Below the pieces are notes generated by a model. That model was not told the DNA's origin, searched no databases, and was given only the letters and a program-made list of their open reading frames with translations. From contig CAWGFM010000005.1 in the NCBI GenBank assembly GCA_963821935.1, positions 124,001-188,000 of the forward strand: a stretch of 64,000 nt of DNA, read 5' to 3'. The DNA is from JAOUEA01 sp963821935 (GTDB lineage Bacteria > Actinomycetota > UBA4738 > HRBIN12). Position numbers and translations under genes: made by a program. Positions 52,923 through 60,715 of the stretch are shown one piece after another; within the stretch, counting starts at the first letter, position 1, and each line of letters starts with the position of its first letter.

Positions 52923-54164
52923 TTAGGGCAGGTCGGTGAGGCCTTCGCCGGGTGCGTTGATGAGCACGCTCACGTTGCCGTCGGGGAGCTGCCCGTCGCC
53001 CATGAGCTGATGGACGGCCCCGCTCTGGTCATAGGGATAGATCGTGCCGAGGGTGGTGTCGATCTTGCCGTCGATCACCAGACGATTGAACGCCTCCGCC
53101 TGCTCGTCGTTGAACAGGTGCGAACCCTGGTACCGCTTCTGCATCGTCCACAGGTAGCGAACGTCCACCATGGTGTCGTAGCCCGTGGTGCCGGCACAGA
53201 TCACCACCATGCCGCCACGGTCGGCGACGAAGATCGATGTGGGGATGGTGTCCTCGGCCGGGTGCTCGAACACGATCCGAGGTGAAACCTTCTCCCCCAG
53301 CACGTCCCAGATGGCTTTGCCGAACGACTTGGCCCCGCCGAACCAGTCCTTCCACTCGGGACTGTCCGAGGCCGGGGGCACCCCCCAGTGAGAGAACTCC
53401 TTCCGGTTGATGAACCCGGCAGCACCGAAGGACTTCGCGTACTCGCCTTTGTCGTCGCTGCCGACCACGGCCACCGCCCGTCCGCCGGCGTTGGCCACCA
53501 GCTGGACGGCCAAGGAACCGAGCCCGCCGCTGCCGCCCCACACCAACACGACATCACCCGGCTCGACCGTGTGGGGCGGCCATCCGAAGAGCATGCGGTA
53601 GGCCGTGGCGCCGGTCAGGGTGGGGGCGGCGGCTTCCTCCCACGTGAGGAAGTCCGCCTTCGGCATGCACTGGTGGGCCTGCACCTTCGTGAACTGTGCG
53701 AAGGACCCCCAGCACGTGTCGTAGCCCCACACGCGGAAGGACCCGGCGAGGCCTGGGTCCTTGCCCGCCTTGACCCAGGGGTCATCTGCGTCCCATTGGC
53801 CGGCGTGCACCACCACGCGGTCGCCCACCTGGACGTTCGTGACCTGATCGCCCACCGCGTAGACGACACCCGATGCATCAGAGCCCACGATGTGGAAGTC
53901 GGTGGGCTCGCCCCATCGAGCCTGGGTCTTGGTGACGTCCACCGGCGTGCCGCGGGCAGCCCACACGTTGTTGTAGTTCACCCCCGCGGCCATGACCATG
54001 ACGAGCGCATCGTCCGGCCCGAGCTCGGGCACGTCGATCACCTCGTCCTGGATCGCCGTCTCGGGCTCGCCGTACCGGTCAGGTCGCACGAGCTGCGCAT
54101 GCATCTGCGCCGGCACATCGCCGACCGGTGGGATCTCACCGATCTCGAACAGGTCCTTGCCCAT
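52923..54164 (-). CDS. ccr: Crotonyl-CoA carboxylase/reductase-like enzyme
   Basis: A 413-residue member of the zinc-independent MDR enoyl-CoA carboxylase/reductase group, which reductively carboxylates crotonyl-CoA to ethylmalonyl-CoA. Signatures are MAAGVNYNNVWAARG, HIVGSDASGVVYAVG, LTWEEAAAPTLTGATAYRMLFG, VLVWGGSGGLGSLAVQLVANAGG (NADPH) and KRYQGSHLFNDEQA. Of the four known CO2-pocket residues, the Asn and His seem present. The Phe-Glu pair aligns with Tyr148-Asp149 (WGYDTCWGS), a conservative change that might weaken carboxylation. Confidence 0.85.
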   Translation of the reverse strand: MGKDLFEIGEIPPVGDVPAQMHAQLVRPDRYGEPETAIQDEVIDVPELGPDDALVMVMAAGVNYNNVWAARGTPVDVTKTQARWGEPTDFHIVGSDASGVVYAVGDQVTNVQVGDRVVVHAGQWDADDPWVKAGKDPGLAGSFRVWGYDTCWGSFAQFTKVQAHQCMPKADFLTWEEAAAPTLTGATAYRMLFGWPPHTVEPGDVVLVWGGSGGLGSLAVQLVANAGGRAVAVVGSDDKGEYAKSFGAAGFINRKEFSHWGVPPASDSPEWKDWFGGAKSFGKAIWDVLGEKVSPRIVFEHPAEDTIPTSIFVADRGGMVVICAGTTGYDTMVDVRYLWTMQKRYQGSHLFNDEQAEAFNRLVIDGKIDTTLGTIYPYDQSGAVHQLMGDGQLPDGNVSVLINAPGEGLTDLP

Positions 54165-54237
54165 GGGATCTCAACCCTTCCGCGCGGTCTCGGACGCGGA
54201 ACGTTAGCAAGATGACCGGACGAGATGAGTGGGAGGT

Positions 54238-55182
54238 TCAGCCGGCGACCGGTGCCGCCGGTTGGGCGGCCGGGAGCTCGGCGACCGGACAGGTCGATGC
54301 CCGGGGGCACCAGACGCAGTAGGAGCCCGGGCGCAGGGCGGGCTCACGGCCGTTCACGAGACCGACGGCGGCACGCGCGGCCCCGATGACACGGTCGGCG
54401 GCGTGATGCAGCAAGCTTTCGGTGACGTCCTCGGACTGCCACGTGCCGCTCTCGAGGAAGAGCGACGCCGCGCGGTACGGCGGCACCCCGAATCGCAGGG
54501 TCATGACGAGCGCGTAGAACCGCATGTCTTCGGCGAATTCCGGATAGGCCCCACCCGTCTTGAGGTCGACCGCCAGCCGAGTGGCCCGGGTGGGTTCGAT
54601 GGCATCGGGCAGGCCCAGGACCAGGTCGATCTGGCCCGACAACACGAGGTCGCCGCCCAGCAGCTCGGCCCTGACCCGGAGCTCGCTGATGGGACCCAGC
54701 TGCCGGCGCAGGGGCTTGAGCGGCGGGAACGACGCCTGGAACAGCGTGACCCGCCTGACGACCTCCATGAGGACATCGTCCTGTTCGGGCACCGCGAGGC
54801 CGGCCCAGTACTCCGCGAACCGTTCCTCACGCTCGAGGACCCGCCCCACGGCCACCTGGGCGACCTGGTGGGGGTCCAGCGGCTCGCGAGCACCCACCTC
54901 GACCTCGATGGCCTTGTGCAGGAGCACGCCATAGGCGCTGCGAGCCGAGTGGGAGAACGGGGCGGACTGGCCCGTGATGGCTGCGTGGAACTGGCCCTCG
55001 CAACGGGAATGCTGATTGAGCTTCTCTTTGCCCAACCACAGCGGCTCCCGGAGCTCCAGCTCGCGGACCGCGTCTTCGATGCGGTCGCGCAGCCGCTGAG
55101 GAAGGTCGGGCGCGAACGTGGGACGATCGCCGGTGCCGATCAACCCGTGCAAGGTGGCCTGCTGAGGATCGGTGAGCTGCAC
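54238..55182 (-). CDS. PD-(D/E)XK nuclease with likely iron-sulfur cluster
   Basis: A 314-residue RecB/Cas4-type nuclease. GVLLHKAIEVE gives the conserved His. GQIDLVLG gives the motif II Asp and LAVDLKTGG the motif III D-x-K. Cys61 (SRCEGQF) pairs with C-terminal CVWCPRASTC in the one-plus-three cysteine layout of AddB/Cas4-type Fe-S nucleases. There is no helicase domain, and no Cas or AddA gene in the window. It is divergent from the DUF2087 regulator. It probably processes DNA ends, but its partner is not visible. Confidence 0.83.
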   Translation of the reverse strand: MQLTDPQQATLHGLIGTGDRPTFAPDLPQRLRDRIEDAVRELELREPLWLGKEKLNQHSRCEGQFHAAITGQSAPFSHSARSAYGVLLHKAIEVEVGAREPLDPHQVAQVAVGRVLEREERFAEYWAGLAVPEQDDVLMEVVRRVTLFQASFPPLKPLRRQLGPISELRVRAELLGGDLVLSGQIDLVLGLPDAIEPTRATRLAVDLKTGGAYPEFAEDMRFYALVMTLRFGVPPYRAASLFLESGTWQSEDVTESLLHHAADRVIGAARAAVGLVNGREPALRPGSYCVWCPRASTCPVAELPAAQPAAPVAG

Positions 55183-55197
55183 CTTCGCATGGTACGC

Positions 55198-55761
55198 ATG
55201 GAGGCCGACATGGCCGAATCACCCGACGACATCTTGCGAGCCCTCGCCGACCCACAACGGTTGGCGATCGCCGGCGCGCTCGCGCAGGGCGACCGTTCGG
55301 CGGCCGAGCTGGCCGAAGGACTGGAGCTCACGGTCGCCAGGGTGCGCAAGCACCTCAACCGGCTCACCACCGCCGGCGTGGTGCGCCTGGCCCCGGATCG
55401 GCGAACCTACCGGCTCGACACCGAGACGCTCCGATGGGCCGCCGAACAGGCAGGGCCCTCACGCGACGCCGGCATCGCCCTGGGCGCTGCCGACGAAGGT
55501 GAGGAGATCGTCCTGCGAAGCTTCTTCCGGGCCGGCCGTCTTACCGAGATCCCCAGCAAAGCCTCGAAGCGTCGCATCGTCCTGGAGCGCATCGCCTTGG
55601 AGTTCGAGCCGGGCATCCGCTACGAGGAGCAAGAGGTCAACGTCATCATGACCCGGTTCTACAACGACCACGCCGCGTTGCGCCGGTCCCTGGTGGACGA
55701 GGGCTTCTTGGACCGCGAGCAGGGCATCTACTGGCGCGCCGGCGGCCGGGTCGTCGATTGA
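55198..55761 (+). CDS. ArsR-type HTH with DUF2087 domain
   Basis: A 187-residue protein. Residues about 8-70 form a winged helix (ILRALADPQRLAIAGALAQGDRSAAELAEGLELTVARVRKHLNRLTTAGVV). Residues about 105-185 match DUF2087 with IPSKASKRRIVLERIALEFEPGIRYEEQEVN and YNDHAALRRSLVDEGFLDREQGIYWR. The family is a putative transcription regulator. The start is one of ATG 55189, 55198 or 55210. The gene starts back to back with the nuclease, so the two could share a regulated promoter. Confidence 0.82.
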   Translation: MEADMAESPDDILRALADPQRLAIAGALAQGDRSAAELAEGLELTVARVRKHLNRLTTAGVVRLAPDRRTYRLDTETLRWAAEQAGPSRDAGIALGAADEGEEIVLRSFFRAGRLTEIPSKASKRRIVLERIALEFEPGIRYEEQEVNVIMTRFYNDHAALRRSLVDEGFLDREQGIYWRAGGRVVD

Positions 55762-55919
55762 GCCCGCCTCCCGTTTCCGCCGTCCTCCCCCATAACCCTC
55801 GACCCCGACTCGATGGTTCGCGCGACTGCTGCTAGGGTAATGGCGCTGTTATCGGCACCCTCCCTCCTTCCCAGGTTTGGGTGATGCCTGACGTCGAGAT
55901 GGACTGGGAGAACCGACAG

Positions 55920-56384
55920 ATGCAGAGTCACCCACAACACCGGCGCAGGGCGGCCCGATGGGTCGCCATCGTGGTACTGACCGCGGCCGTGCTCCCGGCC
56001 GGCGCGGGTCTGGCGGCAGCGGGCGACGTGCAACCCGGCCCCTGTCCCCTCACCCGAGAGAAGGGTGAGTCGGTCCGGGCCCACTCACGTCAGCTGATCC
56101 GGTGCGCCGCCGAGCGGTGGTCTGTGCCGGGTGGAGCAGCGGTGGCGCTGTGCATCGCCAGACGCGAGAGCGGTCTGATCCCGTCGGCTGAGTCGCGCGA
56201 TGGGCTCAACAAGGGACTCTTCCAGCAGCATGTCGACTACTGGAAGACCAACTTCCGCACCTACGCAGCGCCCAGCTGGCGCCTGAGCCCCAGGATCCTG
56301 AACGGCCGCACGAACGCGGTCGTCTCGATCCGTATGGCATCGAACATCGGCTGGGGGCCTTGGGGCGGGCGTCACTGCTCCTGA
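55920..56384 (+). CDS. Secreted lysozyme-like protein
   Basis: A 154-residue protein. The signal peptide (HRRRAARWVAIVVLTAAVLPAGAGLAAA) is followed by a small domain with CIARRESGLIPSAESRDGLNKGLFQQ, a transglycosylase/lysozyme-type segment with the catalytic Glu in RRESGL. Three cysteines may form disulfides. ATG 55920 is chosen because GGGAG lies 9 bases upstream; earlier in-frame starts (55881 GTG, 55899 ATG) are possible. A TAGGGT-like -10 lies at about 55832. It probably cuts peptidoglycan during growth. Confidence 0.68.
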   Translation: MQSHPQHRRRAARWVAIVVLTAAVLPAGAGLAAAGDVQPGPCPLTREKGESVRAHSRQLIRCAAERWSVPGGAAVALCIARRESGLIPSAESRDGLNKGLFQQHVDYWKTNFRTYAAPSWRLSPRILNGRTNAVVSIRMASNIGWGPWGGRHCS

Positions 56385-56422
56385 GCGGCACGGCTAGACT
56401 CCGGCGTGACGCGAGGAGAGCC

Positions 56423-58030
56423 ATGGCGACCACCAAGCGCAATCCACCCACCGATGCCACCGCGACACCCGACCCCACCACCACGGTGGAAGATCGGATC
56501 GAGCAGCTCCGCAAGCGCAAGAAAGCGGCCCTGACTCCCGGCGGCCGCGACGCCGCCAAGAAACAGCACGACCGCGGCAAGCTCACGGCTCGCGAGCGGC
56601 TCGAGATCCTCATGGACAAGGGTTCGTTCGTGGAAACCGACCCGTTCGCGATCCACCGGGCGCACGAGTTCGGCATGGACCGCAAGCGCCCGCCCGGAGA
56701 CGGCGTCATCACCGGCTACGGCACCGTGGACGGGCGCAAGGTCTTCGTCGCCTCCCAGGACTTCACGGTCTTCGGGGGATCGATGGGCGAGGTCATGGCG
56801 CAGAAGGTCTGCAAGGTGATGGACCTGGCCATCGCGACCGGCGCGCCGTTCATCTCGATCAACGACTCGGGCGGAGCGCGCATCCAAGAGGGCGCGGCCT
56901 CCCTGGCGGGATACGGCTACATCTTCGAGCGGAACGTGCGCGCCAGCGGGGTGATCCCACAGATCAGCGTGATCATGGGCCCGTGCGCGGGCGGAGCCGT
57001 CTACTCCCCCGCCATCACCGACTTCACCTTCATGGTGAAGGAGAGCTCGCACATGTTCATCACCGGTCCCGAGGTGATCAAGTCCGTCACCGGTGAAGAC
57101 GTCACCATGGAGGAGCTCGGCGGCGCCATGACCCACGCCACGAAGTCGGGCGTCGCCTCGTTCATCGGTGAGGACGATGAAGACGTCCTGCAACGGGTGC
57201 GCTACCTGCTGAGCTTCCTGCCCTCCAACAACCTGGAGGACCCGCCCGCCTATGCCGCCACCGACGATCCCGACCGGCTCGCCGACGCCCTCACCCATCT
57301 CGTGCCGGACCGGGCGAAAGAGCCCTACGACATGCACGAGGTCATCCGGTACGTGGTCGACGACGGCGAGTTCCTCGAGGTGTTCCCCTTGTGGGCGATG
57401 AACGTCGTCACCGGGTTCGCACGGCTCGACGGTCACAGCGTGGGCGTGATCGCGAACCAACCGAAGGTGCTGTCGGGAACGCTCGACATCGACGCGAGCG
57501 AGAAGGCGAGTCGTTTCGTGCGGTTCTGCGACGCCTTCAACATGCCGATCCTCACCTTGGTCGACGTGCCGGGCTTCCTCCCCGGCACGACGCAGGAATT
57601 CAACGGGATCATCCGCCACGGCGCGAAGCTCCTGTACGCCTACGCCGAGGCCACCGTGCCGCGCATGACGGTGATCACCCGGAAGGCGTACGGCGGGGCA
57701 TACCTGGTCATGAACTCCAAGCACCTGCGTGCCGACGTATCGTTCGCGTGGCCCACGGCCGAGATCGCCGTGATGGGCGCCGAAGGCGCCGTCAACGTGG
57801 TCTTCCGCAAGGAGATCGACAAGGCCGCCGATCCCGTGTCGAAGAAGCAGGAGCTGATCAAGGAGTACCGGGACAAGTTCTCCACACCGTACGCCGCGGC
57901 CGAGCGCGGCTTCATCGACGACGTGATCGAACCAGCGGAGACGCGGAAGCGCTTGATCCAGGCCATGCGCATGCTCTCGACCAAGCGAGAGGCCGTCCCC
58001 GCCCGCAAGCACGGCAACATCCCCCTGTAG
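56423..58030 (+). CDS. pccB: Propionyl-CoA (acyl-CoA) carboxylase beta subunit
   Basis: A 535-residue carboxyltransferase. The N-terminal crotonase-like domain has KLTARERLEILMDKGSF, FGGSMGEVMAQKVCKVMD and INDSGGARIQEGAASLAGYG. IMGPCAGGAVYSPAITDF is the first oxyanion GG. The C-terminal domain has VDVPGFLPGTTQEFNGIIRHGAKLLYAYAEATVPRMTVITRKAYGGAYLVM (second oxyanion). It transfers CO2 from biotin to acyl-CoA. The biotin carboxylase/BCCP subunit is not in the window. ATG 56423 has GGAGAG just upstream. A small epsilon-like gene follows. Confidence 0.94.
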   Translation: MATTKRNPPTDATATPDPTTTVEDRIEQLRKRKKAALTPGGRDAAKKQHDRGKLTARERLEILMDKGSFVETDPFAIHRAHEFGMDRKRPPGDGVITGYGTVDGRKVFVASQDFTVFGGSMGEVMAQKVCKVMDLAIATGAPFISINDSGGARIQEGAASLAGYGYIFERNVRASGVIPQISVIMGPCAGGAVYSPAITDFTFMVKESSHMFITGPEVIKSVTGEDVTMEELGGAMTHATKSGVASFIGEDDEDVLQRVRYLLSFLPSNNLEDPPAYAATDDPDRLADALTHLVPDRAKEPYDMHEVIRYVVDDGEFLEVFPLWAMNVVTGFARLDGHSVGVIANQPKVLSGTLDIDASEKASRFVRFCDAFNMPILTLVDVPGFLPGTTQEFNGIIRHGAKLLYAYAEATVPRMTVITRKAYGGAYLVMNSKHLRADVSFAWPTAEIAVMGAEGAVNVVFRKEIDKAADPVSKKQELIKEYRDKFSTPYAAAERGFIDDVIEPAETRKRLIQAMRMLSTKREAVPARKHGNIPL

Positions 58031-58066
58031 CCCCGACGTCCAGGCGCGAGCGAGGAGCACGAGCAG

Positions 58067-58339
58067 GTGTCACCCATCCGAGACGAAGGCGAACGCCGGA
58101 TCGACCTGCCCGGCGATCTCAGCCCGGAGGAAGAGCGCGCCATCCTGATGGCGCTGGAGCGCTACTTCGTGGCCGAGAACTGGAAGCCGACGCCGTGGGT
58201 GCTCCAAGGCCGGATCGACGCGACGGGCATCGGCGCGCTGCAATCCCGCCGATACGCCCGAGAACCGTGGCATGGGCAGCACGGTCCGTTCGCGCGCAAA
58301 GGCGTGGCCCCCGTCAACGGCCGAAGCGACGTCCGCTAG
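58067..58339 (+). CDS. Small acyl-CoA carboxylase epsilon-like protein
   Basis: A 90-residue protein immediately downstream of pccB. LSPEEERAILMALERYFVAENW followed by an Arg/Trp-rich end resembles the short epsilon subunits (AccE/PccE) that stabilise actinobacterial acyl-CoA carboxylases, but the similarity is weak and rests partly on position. GTG 58067 is the start. It lies 36 bases after pccB. Confidence 0.6.
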   Translation: MSPIRDEGERRIDLPGDLSPEEERAILMALERYFVAENWKPTPWVLQGRIDATGIGALQSRRYAREPWHGQHGPFARKGVAPVNGRSDVR

Positions 58340-58343
58340 CCGC

Positions 58344-58631
58344 GTGAAGACACCGGGCGAGACCACCCGCGCGGACGCGCTCACTGTCTTCAGCGCCGAG
58401 GGGTGTTCGGTGCCGCGATCGTGGGGCAACGGCCCCGGCGATCGCTACGCGCGGCATTCCCACGACTACCACAAGGTCCTGTTCTGCCTGGACGGCTCGA
58501 TCGTGTTCCACACCGATGACGGCGACGTGGAGCTGAATGCCGGCGACCGGCTCGATCTGGCACCTGGTACGGGACATGCAGCCACCGTGGGGCCGGACGG
58601 CTGCGAATGCATCGAGGCCGAGCGGGCGTGA
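58344..58631 (+). CDS. Small cupin-domain protein
   Basis: A 95-residue single-cupin protein with GDRYARHSHDYHKVLFCLDG (metal-ligand-like His pair and downstream His), IVFHTDDGDVELNAGDRLDLAPGTGHAA and a final CECIEAERA. The function (enzyme or ligand sensor) cannot be told. The start is GTG 58344, 4 bases after the previous stop. Its stop overlaps the GT4 start (GTGA). Confidence 0.75.
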   Translation: MKTPGETTRADALTVFSAEGCSVPRSWGNGPGDRYARHSHDYHKVLFCLDGSIVFHTDDGDVELNAGDRLDLAPGTGHAATVGPDGCECIEAERA

Positions 58632-59773
58632 CGGAACCGCTGAGGGTCGCGTTCCACATCGACCAGCTCTGGTTCTCGGCGCCCGGCGGCATCGGCACCT
58701 ACGTGTGGGAGCTCGCCGGCGAGCTCGAGTCGCTGGAAGGGGTCGAGGTCATGGGATTCCACTCGCGGTGGTCACACGACCCGCCGCGGCGCCGCCTGGG
58801 GACGGCCATCGCGCTCCCGTGGCCGTCGAAGGTCGCCTATGCCGGCTGGTCCTCGGTGCGGCGGCCCCATCTGCCGCATGCACTCGACGATGCCGTCGTC
58901 GTGCATGCCACCAACCCCGCCACCATCCCGCCCGCGCGGGACCGACAGGCGTTGGTCGTGACGATCCACGACCTGGCGTTCCAGGACCAACCCGAGGCGT
59001 TCCCGGATCTGTGGCGGCGCATGTACGAGCGTGGCCTCTCGATCGCTCGTGACGAGGCAGCCGCGGTCCTGGTCCCGTCGGAGTACGTCGCGGAGCGGGT
59101 GCGAGAGGCGAAGGTGGCGAGCGACCGCGTGCACGTGACCCCGCTGGCGGGAAGACCGACCCAGCTGCCGGCGCCGGCCTTGCCCGCCGAGGCGATCGTC
59201 CAGAACCTGGGCATCGAGGGCCCGTACGTGCTGTCGGTGGGCACGTTCGAGCCGCGCAAGAACCAGGCGCGGTTGGTGCGCGCCTACCGGAAGGCGATCG
59301 AGGCCACGGACCTCCCGCACGCCTTGGTGCTGGCCGGGCACCCGGGCTGGCGCACCGACGATCTCGATGCTGCCATCGCGCACGAGGGCGCGGGGCGCGT
59401 GGTGCGGGTCGAGAGCGCCGGTGACCACGAACTGGACGCGCTGTATCGAGCCGCGTCCGTCACCGTCTGCGTGTCCCTCGGCGAAGGGTTCGGCATGCCG
59501 GTGCTCGAAGCGATGGCTCGGCGCTCCCCGGTGGTGGCGTCCTCGACCACGTCGATCCCGGAGGTCGCGGGCGATGCCGCCGTGCTCGTCGACCCGGCGG
59601 ACGAGGACGCGATCGCGGGCGCCATCACCCGGGTCCTCACCGATGACGCGATGGCGAACGACCTTCGGACACGCGGTCTCGCCCGCGCCGCAGAGTTCAC
59701 GTGGGCCCGAACCGCCGCCGCCACCGAACAGGTGTATCGCCTGGTGACCGAGAGGGGTTCCGGATCCGCGTGA
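58628..59773 (+). CDS. GT4 family glycosyltransferase
   Basis: A 381-residue GT-B enzyme: FSAPGGIGTYVWELAGEL, VHATNPATIPP, TIHDLAFQDQPEAFP, VLVPSEYVAERV and VTPLAG. LSVGTFEPRKNQARLVRAYRKA then leads into VSLGEGFGMPVLEAMARRSPVVAS with the E-x7-E site. It is related to the GT4 at 28.7-29.9 kb. It is coupled by GTGA overlaps to the cupin and to the GT2 gene; the three form one unit, perhaps extending the acyl-CoA carboxylase operon. Confidence 0.88.
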   Translation: MTEPLRVAFHIDQLWFSAPGGIGTYVWELAGELESLEGVEVMGFHSRWSHDPPRRRLGTAIALPWPSKVAYAGWSSVRRPHLPHALDDAVVVHATNPATIPPARDRQALVVTIHDLAFQDQPEAFPDLWRRMYERGLSIARDEAAAVLVPSEYVAERVREAKVASDRVHVTPLAGRPTQLPAPALPAEAIVQNLGIEGPYVLSVGTFEPRKNQARLVRAYRKAIEATDLPHALVLAGHPGWRTDDLDAAIAHEGAGRVVRVESAGDHELDALYRAASVTVCVSLGEGFGMPVLEAMARRSPVVASSTTSIPEVAGDAAVLVDPADEDAIAGAITRVLTDDAMANDLRTRGLARAAEFTWARTAAATEQVYRLVTERGSGSA

Positions 59774-60708
59774 AGGTCTCGCTCATATCCACCGTCAAGG
59801 ATTGCGTCGAGGACGTGGATGCCTTCCTCGCGTCGCTCGCGTCGCAGACGCGCACGCCCGACGAGGTCGTGATCGTGGATGGGGGTTCGAGCGACGGCAC
59901 GGCGGAACGGTTCAGTGATGCCGACGGGATCTCGCTCATCGTCGAGGCGGGAGCGAACATCGCGAGGGGACGCAACGTCGCCCTCGCCGCCGCCACCCAC
60001 GATGTGATCGCCGTGACCGACGCCGATTGCGTGCTGGAGCCGGCATGGCTGGAGGAACTGCTGAAGCCTATGGAAGCCGGCGCCGACGTGTCGATGGGCT
60101 ACTACGAGCCGATCGTCGACACGTTCTTCGACGCGTGCATGGCCGCCGTCAACCTGCCCGGCGACGCAGCGGAGATCGACGAGTCACGGTTCAACCCGTC
60201 GGGGCGCTCGGTGGCCTTTCGGCGAGAGGCCATCGACCTGGTCGGCGGCTATCCCGAATGGCTCGCGATCGGCGAGGACATGTGGGTGGACCTGCGCTGG
60301 CGCGAGCGGGGGTTGGACATGCGATTCGCACCCCAGGCGATCGTGCGCTGGCGCCTGCGCGATGGCCTTGACTCCACGTGGCGTCAGTACTTCCGGTACG
60401 CGAGGGGTGACGCCCAGGCCGGCATGCATCCCGAGCGGCACGCCCTGCGGTTCGCGACGTACGCGGGACTCGGCGCTGCTCTCGCCTCCCGGCGCTCCTG
60501 GCCGAAGGTGCTCGCCGCGGCAGGCGCGCTCGGATACGCGCGCGCGCCGGTTCGCCGCGCGTTGCGCCGGCTGGACGCTCCCGGCGAACGGGCGCTCGCG
60601 ACGCTCGCCGTCCCAGCCCTGATGGCACTGACCGACGCCGCGAAGATGGCGGGCTACATGGCAGGTCTCGCGGATCGGGTTGACAGGCGCACCTGGCAAC
60701 GCAGATAA
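59770..60708 (+). CDS. GT2 family glycosyltransferase
   Basis: A 312-residue GT-A protein: VSLISTVKDCVEDVDAFLASL, VIVDGGSSDGT, ARGRNVALAAATHDVIAVTDADC (D-x-D) and SGRSVAFRREAIDLVGGYPEWLAIGEDMWVDLRW. C-terminal hydrophobic segments (about 255-300) follow. GTG 59770 overlaps the previous stop by 4 bases. It probably acts with the GT4 on one glycan or glycolipid. Confidence 0.85.
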   Translation: MKVSLISTVKDCVEDVDAFLASLASQTRTPDEVVIVDGGSSDGTAERFSDADGISLIVEAGANIARGRNVALAAATHDVIAVTDADCVLEPAWLEELLKPMEAGADVSMGYYEPIVDTFFDACMAAVNLPGDAAEIDESRFNPSGRSVAFRREAIDLVGGYPEWLAIGEDMWVDLRWRERGLDMRFAPQAIVRWRLRDGLDSTWRQYFRYARGDAQAGMHPERHALRFATYAGLGAALASRRSWPKVLAAAGALGYARAPVRRALRRLDAPGERALATLAVPALMALTDAAKMAGYMAGLADRVDRRTWQRR

Positions 60709-60709
60709 C
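60680..60709 (+). promoter_or_regulatory. TTGACA/GATAAC promoter for a leaderless MFS gene
   Basis: TTGACA at 60680-60685 and GATAAC at 60704-60709 are separated by 18 bases and lie at the very end of the GT2 gene. Transcription would start at about 60716, the ATG of the MFS gene, giving a leaderless mRNA. This agrees with the lack of a ribosome site there. Confidence 0.55.
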
Positions 60710-60715
60710 CTGCTC

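Noticed and set aside
54238..55182. Cas4 of a CRISPR system
   Set aside because: No cas genes or arrays nearby; the motif layout is shared by many RecB-family nucleases.
56372..58060. 562-residue open frame opposite pccB
   Set aside because: His/Val/Gly-rich shadow of a strongly conserved carboxyltransferase.
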